The position numbers and the translations under genes are program-made. Source: Candidatus Woesearchaeota archaeon (GTDB taxonomy: Archaea > Nanobdellota > Nanobdellia > Woesearchaeales > UBA525). From it: a DNA stretch of 32,678 nucleotides. The notes under the pieces were generated by a model. The model worked only from the letters and a program-made list of their open reading frames with translations, had not been told where the DNA came from and did not search any database. The stretch covers positions 1 through 32,678 of the forward strand of contig DAHXMN010000002.1 in NCBI GenBank assembly GCA_027371725.1, given 5' to 3'. Positions 13,375 through 22,474 of the stretch are shown here, piece by piece (position 1 is the stretch's first letter; each line of letters opens with the position of its first letter).

Positions 13375-14865
13375 CTACGCGAGTGAGCCGAGCGTCGCGG
13401 CGAGGGCGGCCGCGGCCAGGAAGTAGATCGTGAGGCTCACGACGAGGAAGATCGGGAGGTTGCGGATCCCGTCCTTGACGTTGCCCTTCCGGATGACGCT
13501 CACGATGGAGGCGCTCATGATCGCGCTGACGCTGAGCATCATCACGCTGAACCAGCGGAAGTTCGTCACCATCTGCGCCGACGTCTTGATGTTGAGCTTG
13601 AGGAAGCCGTTCGATGCGCCGCCGAGGTTGAGCGAGCCGGTGATCTTCACGATGATGGTGAGGAGCGTCGTGGCGAGGGCGAAGAGCAGGGGCGCCATGA
13701 CGATCGAGGCGAAGGTGATGAAGATCGCGTACGTCGCGACGTTGGCGCTCATCTCCTTCTTGAGGATCTTCGTCTCCTGGATGTCCAGCGCGATCTTGCT
13801 GAGCAGTTCGGCGATCTCGCCGCCTGCGGCCATCCCCTCGAGCAGGATGCTGACGCTGCGCCGCAGGATGAGGGAATCGTACCGCTCAGTGAAGCGGATG
13901 AGGCTCTCGCTCAGCTCCTCGCCGGCGAGCGTCTCCTTCGCCACCTCCTCAATCTCCTTGGCGAGCACGCCGAAGTTCGGCCGGACGGCGAACCAGAGGG
14001 CGCGGTCGATGGGCATGCCCGCGCTGATGTTCGCGCTCGCGAGCTGGAGGAAGTCGGGGAGCACCTCCTCGAGCTCCTTGGTGCGGCGGTAGATCCTGAT
14101 GTCGAGGTAGACATAGATGACCATCCAGGTGAAGAGGTAGAAGAAGGCGAAGACCGCGGTCCAGACGCCGAGGTAGAAGAGGAGCAGGCCCATCGCCGGC
14201 TTCCCGGCGAGCGCAGCGAGGATGAGCGTGGAGAGCGTGAAGAGGGCGGTGACCGTGAACGCGATGTAGAAGACGGCGCGTTTCACGTCGTCCGGGTCGG
14301 CGGTGTAGCCCGCCTTGAGCAGCAGGGCGGAGAGCATGCGCTTCCGGTACTGCGCGGTGCGCCGTTCCTTGCGCTTCCGCAGGGTCTCCTGGCGCTTCAG
14401 CCTCCGCCGCGTGCGTTCCAGCGCGGCGTCGTCGGCCGCCGTGCGGCGTTCCATCTCTCTCGAATGGCCGACAGCGGCTTCCGGCCCAGGCCTCTCAGCA
14501 GGATCCGCGGAGGGTTTCTCGGCCGGCTTCCGAACGGGTTTCTTGATCGCTTCCCCGGTCGGTTTCACGACGGGCCTCTCGGCCGTCTCTTCAGCAGGTT
14601 CCTTGCTGGACGCTGCCGCACGGTCGCGGCGGAAGAGCCGAGTGAACGAAAAACGACTGCGAGGATCCTTTGAAGGAGGAGAAGGGAGGGACGGAGGAAC
14701 TGGTGAGGAAGGGGAGGGGAGGGAGGAGAGGGATTCTGGAGGCGTGGAGACGAGAGGCGCGGAAGCGCGAGAGGGCTTCTTCGGCCGAGGCTTGCGCGTC
14801 GTCACGGCCTTCTTCGCAGCCAGAGGTTCTTCCGCAGTCCGGACTCCCTTCTTCGTCGCCACCAT
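13375..14865 (-). CDS. TadC/GspF-like pilus platform protein with disordered N-terminal domain
   Basis: A 496-aa inner-membrane platform protein of the type II secretion/type IV pilus F family (archaeal FlaJ/TadC relatives). Residues 1-170 are Pro/Ser/Lys/Glu-rich and probably disordered. Two membrane helices follow, then the cytoplasmic T2SSF domain (LPDFLQLASANISAGMPIDRAL ... EGMAAGGEIAELL) and further hydrophobic helices to the C-terminus. ATG 14865 is preferred; a GTG three codons earlier is possible. A TATA-like AATAACTAAAC is about 27 nt upstream, within the 49-nt gap from the upstream gene. It is the third gene of the ATPase-TadC-TadC set. Confidence 0.85.
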   Translation of the reverse strand: MVATKKGVRTAEEPLAAKKAVTTRKPRPKKPSRASAPLVSTPPESLSSLPSPSSPVPPSLPSPPSKDPRSRFSFTRLFRRDRAAASSKEPAEETAERPVVKPTGEAIKKPVRKPAEKPSADPAERPGPEAAVGHSREMERRTAADDAALERTRRRLKRQETLRKRKERRTAQYRKRMLSALLLKAGYTADPDDVKRAVFYIAFTVTALFTLSTLILAALAGKPAMGLLLFYLGVWTAVFAFFYLFTWMVIYVYLDIRIYRRTKELEEVLPDFLQLASANISAGMPIDRALWFAVRPNFGVLAKEIEEVAKETLAGEELSESLIRFTERYDSLILRRSVSILLEGMAAGGEIAELLSKIALDIQETKILKKEMSANVATYAIFITFASIVMAPLLFALATTLLTIIVKITGSLNLGGASNGFLKLNIKTSAQMVTNFRWFSVMMLSVSAIMSASIVSVIRKGNVKDGIRNLPIFLVVSLTIYFLAAAALAATLGSLA

Positions 14866-14914
14866 GAATCGCACCAGTCTACCGTGTTTAGTTATTATTC
14901 CCGTTCGTTCCTCC

Positions 14915-15709
14915 TCACATGTCCATCGGCGGTCTGCTGCTCCTGATCACCGCGAGGAACATGAATTGGATGAACCCGATGAAGAGCGCGATGAAGAGGT
15001 AGGCGAAGAGGCTGAGGTTCAGCCCGAGGAAGCTCGTCAGGACGATGAGCATGATGGTGCCGAGGCTCGGCACGATGATCGCGATCATCATGTAGAACAT
15101 CGCCATCGGGTTGAGCTTCCGGCCGTACTCCTTCACCGCGATCTGCTGCTCCCGGACGACCTGGTCGAAGACGGCGGAGAGCGCGGTCGTCACCTCGCTC
15201 CCCGTGCGCATCGAGTTGAGGAGCTGCCAGAGCATCTTCCGCAGGTCGGGGCTTGGCGTGACGATAATCATCTCATTCAGCGCGTCCTCCATCGGCGTGC
15301 CGAGGTCGACGCGCTCGACCAGCTCCTGGAAATAGATGCCGATCGTCTCGTAGTTCTTCGCGAGGTTGCGGAACGCCTGGTAGAGCGGCACGCCCGACTC
15401 GAGCTCGATGATGAGGAACCGGCCGGCGTAGACGATCTCCTTGTTGATCTCCTTGTTCAGCTTCTGGATGCGGAGGTCGACGTACCCCATGAGATAGAGG
15501 AAGGCGAGGAAGAAGACGATCGGGAAGAAGAGGAAGACGATCGGCTTCGGGATGAAGAGGAAGATGACGATGGAGAGGCCGAAAGCGAGGACGAAGCTCG
15601 TGAACGCGGTCTTCCGGACGTAATACTCCGGCGTGTCCGGCAAGCGCGCCTGGAGCAGCTTCAGCTTCAGGCCGGGGACGCTGCGCGCGATGATCTTGTA
15701 GAGCTCCAT
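14915..15709 (-). CDS. TadC/GspF-like pilus platform protein
   Basis: A 264-aa second platform protein. It has a short cytoplasmic N-terminus, two close hydrophobic helices (residues ~40-85), the T2SSF core (GRFLIIELESGVPLYQAFRNLAKNY; LRKMLWQLLNSMRTGSEV) and C-terminal membrane helices. In archaeal pili two such proteins, or one duplicated one, pair with a hexameric ATPase. ATG 15709 has an AGAGG Shine-Dalgarno about nine bases upstream. A GTG at 15733 is an alternative with no ribosome site. It follows the ATPase gene by 46 nt. Confidence 0.87.
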   Translation of the reverse strand: MELYKIIARSVPGLKLKLLQARLPDTPEYYVRKTAFTSFVLAFGLSIVIFLFIPKPIVFLFFPIVFFLAFLYLMGYVDLRIQKLNKEINKEIVYAGRFLIIELESGVPLYQAFRNLAKNYETIGIYFQELVERVDLGTPMEDALNEMIIVTPSPDLRKMLWQLLNSMRTGSEVTTALSAVFDQVVREQQIAVKEYGRKLNPMAMFYMMIAIIVPSLGTIMLIVLTSFLGLNLSLFAYLFIALFIGFIQFMFLAVIRSSRPPMDM

Positions 15710-15755
15710 GCGAACTGCCTCTTCCTCCGGCACGGACGGGCGCGACGTCCCGCGT

Positions 15756-17399
15756 CTACGGCGCCGGCCGCGGGGGCGCCGCGACGCCCTTCGGCTCGCC
15801 CTGCTCGCTCTCCAGGAACGGCTGGTCCGCCTTGATGAAGCGGAACAGGTTCTCCTTGTCCGTGTAATACTCTGCGATGACGCGGCCGACGGCGTCGACG
15901 GTGAAGATGCTGTGCTTCACCAGGTAGTCGATGACGCGGCGCTTCTCCGCGATCTCCGCGGCCACGTCCTTGTCGGTGAGGCCGGTGTAGAGCTTCAGCG
16001 TCTGGAGGAAGCTCCTGCTCTTGGCGACCTGGACGAGCCGGTCCTTCTTCGGGTCGTACTGGAGGATGACATTGAAGCCCGCGTTCGGGAGCGTCTCCGC
16101 AATCTGGAAGGTGCGGCGCTGGCCGCTACGCCGGTTACGGAACTGGACGATGATGAGCGAGATCGCCGGCAGCATGACCTTCGGCACCTCGATCGGCGGA
16201 TTGGTGAGACGCTCGATCGCCTCCTCCGCGGTGTTGGCGTGGAACGTCGCGTAGACGGAGTGGCCGGTGTGGATCGCTTCGAAGAGCGTCTCCGCCTCCC
16301 TCTTGCGGCGGACCTCGCCGACGATGATGCGGTCCGGCCTCATACGGAGGCTGTTGACGAGGAGGTCGCCCATGGATATCTCCCCCTTGCCCTCGGCGTT
16401 CGGCAGCCGCGTGTTGAGCGGCACCCAGTGGAGGAACCGCGGCAGTTGGATCTCGCGCGTGTCCTCAATGGAGAGGACGCGCTGGTTCGGCGGGAAGAAG
16501 TTCGCGAAGCAGTTGAGCGCGCTCGTCTTGCCGGAAGCGGTGCCGCCCGCGATGATGGCGCTCATCTCGTAGTGCATCGCCATCCAAATCCACGCGGCCG
16601 CCTCGCTGCTGATCGTGCCGTACTTGACGAGCCGGGTGATCGTCCACGGGTCGCGGCTGAACTTGCGGATGGTGATCGTGTTGCCCGCGGTGCTGATCGG
16701 CATCAGGGTCGCGTTGACGCGGTCCCCCTCGTTCAGGTGGGCGTCGAGCAACGGCTCCAAGACGCTGATCTGCCGGCCGACCTTGCGTCCGATGAGCGCG
16801 GCGTAGTGCCTGATCTGCTCCTCGTCCTTGAGGAAGACCGTCGTCTTGAGCCAGCCGTGCTTCTTGTGGTAGACCCAGACCGGCTCGTCCGACTGGTTGA
16901 TGACGATCTCCTCGAGCTGCGCGTCGTCCATGAGGAGCTCGATGTTGCCGAGGCCGAGGGAACGCGCGATGAGGTAGCTGGTGAGGAAGCCGCTCGTCTC
17001 CTCGTCGGCGTCCGGGAAGTGCTTGCGGATCAGGTCGGCGATCGTGTCGGCGAAGACGCCCTCGACCTGGCCGGTCTTCTTCGCGTCGAGGATGTCCACG
17101 ACGCCGAGGCTCACCTGCTTGATCAGCTCCTGGCGGATCTTCTCGAGCAGGAATTCGGTCGTCTTGGAGATGGAGCTGATCCGCACCTCGTAGATCGGGA
17201 CGAACTCGCCCTTCACCTTCTGGACGGTGATGATGATGGGGATGTCCTTCGACTTGTACTCGTACTGGTCGATGACCGCCTCCTTGACGGCGGCCTTCGG
17301 GTTCCGAGAATCACGGGAAGAAGCCTTGCGGACCGCTTTGCGGGGACGAGAAGAGTTCGCCTTCTTCCGCTTCACAGTAGACTTCGCGCCGCGTGCCAA
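15756..17399 (-). CDS. TadA/VirB11-type pilus assembly ATPase
   Basis: A 547-aa secretion ATPase that drives pilin assembly or export. The first ~40 residues are highly basic. The N-terminal domain precedes Walker A GGTASGKTS (284-292, K291). Next come the Asp box (LSIEDTREIQLP), Walker B-type MRPDRIIVGEVR and the His box (AIHTGHSVYATFHANT). Length fits archaeal FlaI/GspE2 relatives plus the tail. The start is TTG at 17399: GAGGTGAGGG lies just upstream and a TATA box sits ~42 nt upstream. It is the promoter-proximal gene of the platform operon. Confidence 0.92.
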   Translation of the reverse strand: MARGAKSTVKRKKANSSRPRKAVRKASSRDSRNPKAAVKEAVIDQYEYKSKDIPIIITVQKVKGEFVPIYEVRISSISKTTEFLLEKIRQELIKQVSLGVVDILDAKKTGQVEGVFADTIADLIRKHFPDADEETSGFLTSYLIARSLGLGNIELLMDDAQLEEIVINQSDEPVWVYHKKHGWLKTTVFLKDEEQIRHYAALIGRKVGRQISVLEPLLDAHLNEGDRVNATLMPISTAGNTITIRKFSRDPWTITRLVKYGTISSEAAAWIWMAMHYEMSAIIAGGTASGKTSALNCFANFFPPNQRVLSIEDTREIQLPRFLHWVPLNTRLPNAEGKGEISMGDLLVNSLRMRPDRIIVGEVRRKREAETLFEAIHTGHSVYATFHANTAEEAIERLTNPPIEVPKVMLPAISLIIVQFRNRRSGQRRTFQIAETLPNAGFNVILQYDPKKDRLVQVAKSRSFLQTLKLYTGLTDKDVAAEIAEKRRVIDYLVKHSIFTVDAVGRVIAEYYTDKENLFRFIKADQPFLESEQGEPKGVAAPPRPAP

Positions 17400-17437
17400 C
17401 CGACCCTCACCTCTCTGACCAGCCCCGGGAGAGGCTG

Positions 17438-17445
17438 TTTATAAA
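17438..17445 (-). promoter_or_regulatory. TATA box of the pilus ATPase operon
   Basis: TTTATAAA within the palindrome GTTTATAAAC; transcription start near 17415 leaves a ~16-nt leader carrying the GAGGTG ribosome site and supports the TTG start at 17399. Confidence 0.55.
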
Positions 17446-17541
17446 CGTTTCGACAGCTTGCGCGAAGGAAAAACGCGGCGCGAAGAAAGAGCGACAAAAC
17501 GTTTATAATCGTGCGACACAGTCAATGGCCTCGGGGCGGCG

Positions 17542-17826
17542 AGGAACACGTATTCTGTCCACGGACCGACGATGGATAACGAACAGGGCCTCGCCGCGGG
17601 CTGGGCGCCGGGAAAACTCCCGGAAACGGGAAGGAAACGGGCACGAGAACTGGGACGAACCGTCTCTCACGAGGTCTTCGATGCGGTCTTCTGCTCCGAC
17701 CTGAAGAGGACGCTCGAATCCGCGGAGCCCGGTTCCGCGGATAAATATAGAATCATCCAAGATAAGAGATTGAGGGGAATGCGATTAAGGGATTGTGAGC
17801 GTTCCGTGCGACGGATGATTTCCTGA
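17542..17826 (+). pseudogene. Decayed histidine phosphatase (phosphoglycerate mutase-like)
   Basis: In this frame RNTYSVHGPTMDNEQGLAAG, then WAPGKLPETGRKRARELG, then FDAVFCSDLKRTLESAEP, follow the start of the histidine phosphatase superfamily exactly: the RHGxT motif, the DN/G-W-x-PGKL loop, and the CSDLKRTxESAEP helix. The catalytic Arg is missing: V-H-G stands where V-R-H-G is expected, as if one codon were lost. There is no good start codon upstream in frame, and the protein stops after ~95 residues, before the second catalytic His. It is flanked by 140 bp of unassigned sequence on the ATPase side, with a TATA-like TTTATAA at 17502. Confidence 0.6.
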
Positions 17827-17887
17827 TATCGCTCCAAGGCAACGCTGGAGAAAAGCGCGATATTTGAGGGCGAAGACGGTAGAACGC

Positions 17888-19042
17888 TCACTCCTTGCTG
17901 CCGATGAGGTCGCGGAGCTTGCCCAGCTCATCCTGGAAGAGCGAACGCTTCTTATCGTACTCCTTGTAGCCCTTCTCGAGCTCACCCATCTGCTTCTTGA
18001 TGTCCGTCTCCTTGCTGAGCAGGTTGAACGCGATCGCCTTCTTCTTCAGGCCGTCGAGCTCGTGCGCCATCTCCGCCTTGTGCTGCTCGAGGCCGTTGAG
18101 CAGCTTCTCCGTCTCCATCCGCTTCTTGAAGAACGTGTCGAACTTGTCCACGATGCCTTGGGCCTGTTTCTCATAGGTGGTGATCGTGCCCTTCCGCTCG
18201 CGGACCTTCTCGAGGATGGAGTCCTGCACCTTGAGTATCTTCTCGCCGTGCTCCTTGGACGCCTTGATGAGCGGGTCGAGCTCCTCCTCCTTCTTGCGTT
18301 GGATGTCGTGCTGGATCGTGTCCGCGATCTCGTGGAGCCGTGCGAGCCGGTCCTCCTCGTCGGTGATGGACTTCCCCGCGTTGGCGATCTCGCCGTCGAT
18401 GGCGTCGACCACCTCTTTCAGCGCGGCCAGCCGTTTCTGGAGCGAGGACTCCTTCTCCTCCATCGTCTTTGTTTCCTCGCGTTCCTGGGTGAGCTTCTCC
18501 TCCTCGCCCTTGATCTCGTGGAGGAGCTTCTCGTACCGCTTCTCTTCCGCGTAGAGCTTGCGGTGGACGTCGTCCACCATCTTCTCGTAGTCGACCTTCT
18601 GCTGGATGATGTCCTGGTCGATGGACTGCTTGAGGGACTCGTAGTGCTTCAGCTCGTCGAGCTCGTGCTTCACTTGGTCGATCTCGTCCCCGATGTCGCC
18701 CTTGAGCGAATTGTAGGCGCGCTTGATGTCCTCGAAGCCGGACGTCTCCTTCTCGAGCTGCTTGAGCGTCGTGTCGACCTTCCGGACGAACGCCTCTTTC
18801 TTCTGCTCGTACTCCTTGGATTTCTTCTCGACCTCGCGCTTCGTCAGCTTCTTCTCCACCAGGTAGGTCTTGCTGAGGCTGTACTCGATGCCGATAAGGC
18901 CTTCCTCGTCGAGGAACTCCGCCCACTCGCGCACCACGTCCTTGGAGACGCCGAGCTCCTTCGAGGCGTCCTCGAGCGCGATCTTCTTCCGTTCGGAGAC
19001 GATCTCCACGAGCTTGTCCACGCCGGTCTCGATCTTCGCCAT
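17888..19042 (-). CDS. wHTH plus long coiled-coil protein, SMC-like hinge-less
   Basis: A 384-aa protein. Residues 1-70 form a winged helix (LVEIVSERKKIALEDASKELGVSKDVVREWAEFLDEEGLI). From residue ~75 to the end it is a near-continuous Lys/Glu heptad coiled coil with small breaks. No Walker motifs or membrane segment are visible, so it is not an SMC ATPase. Proteins of this build are seen beside archaeal pilus ATPases, but no mechanism is established as far as I know. The start is leaderless (TTTAAA 25.5 nt upstream). It is upstream of the pilus operon on the same strand, with the decayed phosphatase between. Confidence 0.85.
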   Translation of the reverse strand: MAKIETGVDKLVEIVSERKKIALEDASKELGVSKDVVREWAEFLDEEGLIGIEYSLSKTYLVEKKLTKREVEKKSKEYEQKKEAFVRKVDTTLKQLEKETSGFEDIKRAYNSLKGDIGDEIDQVKHELDELKHYESLKQSIDQDIIQQKVDYEKMVDDVHRKLYAEEKRYEKLLHEIKGEEEKLTQEREETKTMEEKESSLQKRLAALKEVVDAIDGEIANAGKSITDEEDRLARLHEIADTIQHDIQRKKEEELDPLIKASKEHGEKILKVQDSILEKVRERKGTITTYEKQAQGIVDKFDTFFKKRMETEKLLNGLEQHKAEMAHELDGLKKKAIAFNLLSKETDIKKQMGELEKGYKEYDKKRSLFQDELGKLRDLIGSKE

Positions 19043-19064
19043 GGTTTTCCCAGCCGTCCGGGCG

Positions 19065-19070
19065 TTTAAA
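19065..19070 (-). promoter_or_regulatory. TATA box of the coiled-coil gene
   Basis: TTTAAA centred 25.5 nt upstream of the ATG at 19042. Confidence 0.55.
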
Positions 19071-19187
19071 TAGTTATCGTTGGGGAAATCGCCAGGAAGG
19101 AGATTCAGGAAAGGATCAAAAAGAATTCGAGAAGATTTCAAAGAAAAACAGTCGAGGAACGGTCCCTGCTCAGCCGCGATCCCCCGC

Positions 19188-22100
19188 TCAGCTGCTGTCT
19201 TCGCACGGCGACCACGTGTAGACGTGCATCGTCACCGGCTGGCCCGCGTAATAGACGACCTTGGTGAACTGGATGAGGTCCTTCATGCACCCGTTCACGC
19301 CGGTCACGTTGAGCGCCTCCTTCGTCTGATCGCCGAGACAGCAGCTGATGTAGTTGGCCGTCCCGTTCGGCACCCACTCCCCGACTGTTGCACCCTCGCA
19401 TGCCTGAGGCACGGTGGCGTTGCAGAGCTTGGTGTTGCTGCACGCGACGCTGCATCGGTCCTCCCAGTCTGCGCAGTCGCTGCAGTCGCCGTCGTTCAGC
19501 GTGAAGTTCTGCTCGACGCGGCCGGCCATGGGGAAGCGGACGTTCAGCGTCTGCGCCCGGTACCCGTCCATGCGCGCCACCACGGAGTGGTTCCCTGACG
19601 ACACGTTCGCGATCGTGTAGCCGCCGGAATAGTTCGTCAGGTTCGCGAACGCGCCGCTGATCGCGACGCTCACCGACGCGCCGTCCAACGGCGAACCGGA
19701 CGAGTCAGTCACTCGCCCGTACAAGTCGGCGACCATCGGGCACGGGCCGAGATGTTCGCAGCCGTTCTGGTCGTTGCCGTCACAGTTCGAATACCCGGGA
19801 CTGCAGTTGTACTCGCACTTCGGCGCGCTTCCCGGAGGCAGGCTGCAGTTCACGACGAGCGTGCGCGTCGTGTCGGCCGACAGGCTGACATCATCCCCCG
19901 GACACAGCGTCGAATTCGGCGGCACCGCGCCCGTGCACACGTACGGGACGCACTGCGTCAGGTTCGACGCGTTGAGATGATAATAATTCCAGCACGCGAC
20001 CGTGCAGTTCGCGGCGCAATCCCCGTACGCGAGCGTCGTCCCGGAGTCGCACGAGGCGCCGCAAGAGCCCGCCGCGCAGATATAGGCTGGCGGCCCGTTG
20101 ATGCAGATGCCGCTCGGGTCGGCGGGCGAATAGTACTGCGTCGGCTTCGCGCCGTCGCACGCGTTCGGCGTGCGCGGATCAGTCGAGTTGTACACCCACG
20201 AACACCCCGTCGTCGCCGAGCAGTTCGTGGGCGTCGTCTGCACCGAGCAGCACGACGACCCCATGGCGAGCGTCGCAGTACGATTGGAGCCCGACTGGTA
20301 CGACCTCGTCGTATCCACGGAACACTTCCCCGTCAGCGACCCCGAGAAAGAAGCGGGAACCGCGCACAGGAAGGAGGCGGTGGTGCCGGACCAAGAAGAA
20401 GCGACGAACGTGCACGACGACCCGTTCACGGAGGCGAGGATGCTGTTCACGTTCGTGACCGACGACGTGCACTTCAGCGTCACGTTCTCCCCCGGACAGA
20501 ACGACGCGTTGGCGAACGACGCCCCGGTCACCGCCACCGGACAACCGCTATCGCCATGCGGCGACGGACCCTGACCGCCACGATTCAACGTGTCATAATC
20601 CCACTGGCCGTTGCAGTTATTATCATACCCATCCGTGCACATCGTCGAACCGGACTCGCTCAGGCTCGTCGCCCACAACCAAGAAGAACCGGTATAATGG
20701 CATCGGAGCGTGGTGAGACCGCCGCATTGCCACGTCGACAACGAGCACTCATTGGCTGACGTGCACGACTGGGACTGCGGTCCGCACGAAGACGAGCTTG
20801 TGCAGACACCACTCTGACACACGGGGGAGAACTGCTCACGCGTCGCATTATTGTAATACGCATAATCATTGTATGTCTGCACGTTCGTGCACGAATCAGA
20901 CGCGCACGGCGTCGCCGGACCACACACCGTCCCGTCCGCATTGTTCTGGCACGAGCCGCCGGAGCACGTCTGGCACACGCCACACGACCCGCAGCTACCA
21001 CCGCAACCGTCAGGACCGCACGTCTTCCCCGCGCAGTTCGGCGTACATGTATTGCACGCCCCGTTGCTGCAACCATTGGGGCAATAGTTGCTCGTACTGC
21101 TCACTGCGCCGGTAGAATCACAGAAATATTCGTGGAGAGTATAGGCGTCAGAGCAGAAATCGGTGTAAGAATTGCTGCCGACAGTCACCGTCCCTTGCAA
21201 GTTGAAATTCTGGGTATACTGATCAGTCCCGTCATTGTCGGAGTCGGAACAGGTGCCGCCGCCGCTGCACGTGCCGCCACAGGTCGAGTCGTTCACGTAC
21301 GAACCGCCGGTCGTCGGAACACAACTCGAACCGCTGCAAGCATACGACACCGTACAAGCATTATTGCAATTCGACGTCGTATAAGAACCGGAAGCATCAA
21401 CAGCGCACAAACCGCCAGCACCGGAACAAGAATAATGAGTAGTGCCGCCGCTGCACGTGCCGCCGCTGCACGTGCCGCTCGAACAATACGTTCCATAACC
21501 ACAAGAAGTGCCGCAAGAATCATTATACTGGTTGCCGCAAGCATAACTGGAGGCGGACAAGGATGAACAAGGCGTGGAGGGAGTCGGCGTGCAGGTGTTC
21601 GCGGAAGGCGACCAGGCGCTGGCGTTGCAGACCTGTGCAAGGCTTCCCTGGCAGTTGCCTGAGCCGCAGGTGATGGTCTGTTCAAGCTGTTTGGGAGTCG
21701 TCAGGTTCCAGGTCGCATAGATTACACTAATCTTATTTGGGTCAGCCTTCGCGTTTTGGCATTCTGTCGTGGAAGTGCTGACATATTTGTACTTGAAATT
21801 TGTACCGCTCTTATCGAGCTTGAATTTGCAGGAGGCGGGCAACCCGCCGGACGCGGGTATCCATTTCATGTATGTGTTGTAACTGTGACCGTTTTGCATC
21901 GTATTGACGCTGAAGCACTTGGTCTTGCCGATGCTAGCGAAGGTGTAGCAGACAGTAAACGGAGGAGCGCCGGCGTTAACGGCCACATCATTCGCGATTT
22001 GCGTCGTGGGGACCAGGATCCCGTCGACCACCCCGTCGCAGTTGTCATCGACGCCGTTGCATGTTTCCTGGTTGTCGTTCGAGTATTGACAGTAGCTGTA

Positions 22101-22403
22101 GCCATCGCCATCAGCTACGCAAGAACCGGTCAGGCAAGGCTTCGGGGGGTTTGTGCAGTCGCTATCTGATGTGCAAGAGACATTATCGTAGTAGTAGAAA
22201 CCGCAAACAGGCGCGAACTGGTAAAGGACGCAGTTGCCGGAGATGTCCGTCTGTTCGCAATACCATGCGGCGCACATCGCGTGCGCCGGCTGCGGCGCAT
22301 GCAACAGGAAGAAGAACGCGAAGACGATCAAGAAGAGACCGACGAACCGGAGAGTCCCCGTCAGGAATGAATGCTTGCCCACCACGATACTCGCCTCCCT
22401 CAT
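19188..22403 (-). CDS. Large Cys-rich secreted surface protein
   Basis: A 1071-aa exported protein. A hydrophobic signal segment (FVGLFLIVFAFFFLL) ends near PAHA at ~45. The body is Cys/Gly/Ser/Asn-rich with several recognisable short modules: NGVDDNCDGVVDG (~120) and DGYDNNCNGQWD (~640), which resemble MopE-like metal-binding motifs; a CAGKTCGPDGCGGSCG module; tandem CSGGT repeats near 21442-21475; and near the C-terminus a carboxypeptidase-regulatory-like beta domain (GRVTDSSGSPLDGASVSV). Many N-x-S/T sites suggest glycosylation. No C-terminal anchor is obvious. ATG 22403 follows a TTTAAA box by ~35 nt; a GTG at 22385 with GGGAGG is a later option. The role is probably an adhesin or envelope protein. 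Confidence 0.85.
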   Translation of the reverse strand: MREASIVVGKHSFLTGTLRFVGLFLIVFAFFFLLHAPQPAHAMCAAWYCEQTDISGNCVLYQFAPVCGFYYYDNVSCTSDSDCTNPPKPCLTGSCVADGDGYSYCQYSNDNQETCNGVDDNCDGVVDGILVPTTQIANDVAVNAGAPPFTVCYTFASIGKTKCFSVNTMQNGHSYNTYMKWIPASGGLPASCKFKLDKSGTNFKYKYVSTSTTECQNAKADPNKISVIYATWNLTTPKQLEQTITCGSGNCQGSLAQVCNASAWSPSANTCTPTPSTPCSSLSASSYACGNQYNDSCGTSCGYGTYCSSGTCSGGTCSGGTTHYSCSGAGGLCAVDASGSYTTSNCNNACTVSYACSGSSCVPTTGGSYVNDSTCGGTCSGGGTCSDSDNDGTDQYTQNFNLQGTVTVGSNSYTDFCSDAYTLHEYFCDSTGAVSSTSNYCPNGCSNGACNTCTPNCAGKTCGPDGCGGSCGSCGVCQTCSGGSCQNNADGTVCGPATPCASDSCTNVQTYNDYAYYNNATREQFSPVCQSGVCTSSSSCGPQSQSCTSANECSLSTWQCGGLTTLRCHYTGSSWLWATSLSESGSTMCTDGYDNNCNGQWDYDTLNRGGQGPSPHGDSGCPVAVTGASFANASFCPGENVTLKCTSSVTNVNSILASVNGSSCTFVASSWSGTTASFLCAVPASFSGSLTGKCSVDTTRSYQSGSNRTATLAMGSSCCSVQTTPTNCSATTGCSWVYNSTDPRTPNACDGAKPTQYYSPADPSGICINGPPAYICAAGSCGASCDSGTTLAYGDCAANCTVACWNYYHLNASNLTQCVPYVCTGAVPPNSTLCPGDDVSLSADTTRTLVVNCSLPPGSAPKCEYNCSPGYSNCDGNDQNGCEHLGPCPMVADLYGRVTDSSGSPLDGASVSVAISGAFANLTNYSGGYTIANVSSGNHSVVARMDGYRAQTLNVRFPMAGRVEQNFTLNDGDCSDCADWEDRCSVACSNTKLCNATVPQACEGATVGEWVPNGTANYISCCLGDQTKEALNVTGVNGCMKDLIQFTKVVYYAGQPVTMHVYTWSPCEDSS
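21442..21477. repeat. Short tandem repeat in the Cys-rich gene
   Basis: A 15-bp unit (GCCGCTGCACGTGCC) occurs twice in tandem and again near 21260. It encodes CSGGT units on the minus strand. Such in-frame repeats are typical of expandable surface proteins. Confidence 0.6.
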
Positions 22404-22434
22404 GACCGTGAAGAGCACCCTGAAGACCATTGTT

Positions 22435-22440
22435 TTTAAA
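22435..22440 (-). promoter_or_regulatory. TATA-like box of the Cys-rich surface gene
   Basis: TTTAAA; transcription start near 22411 gives a leader of ~8 nt to the ATG at 22403 and rules out the ATG at 22430. Confidence 0.5.
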
Positions 22441-22474
22441 TGTTGTGTCGAGCGCGGGAAAAAGCGGGCCGCGT

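Noticed and set aside
15708..17444. 578-codon open frame on the plus strand antisense to the pilus ATPase
   Set aside because: Arg/Asp/Val/Leu-rich low-quality translation, a known artefact of high-GC coding DNA; the minus strand encodes a complete ATPase with all motifs.
21240..21560. CRISPR-like repetition in the Cys-rich region
   Set aside because: Repeats are short, irregular and in frame with the protein; there are no uniform spacers and no cas genes.
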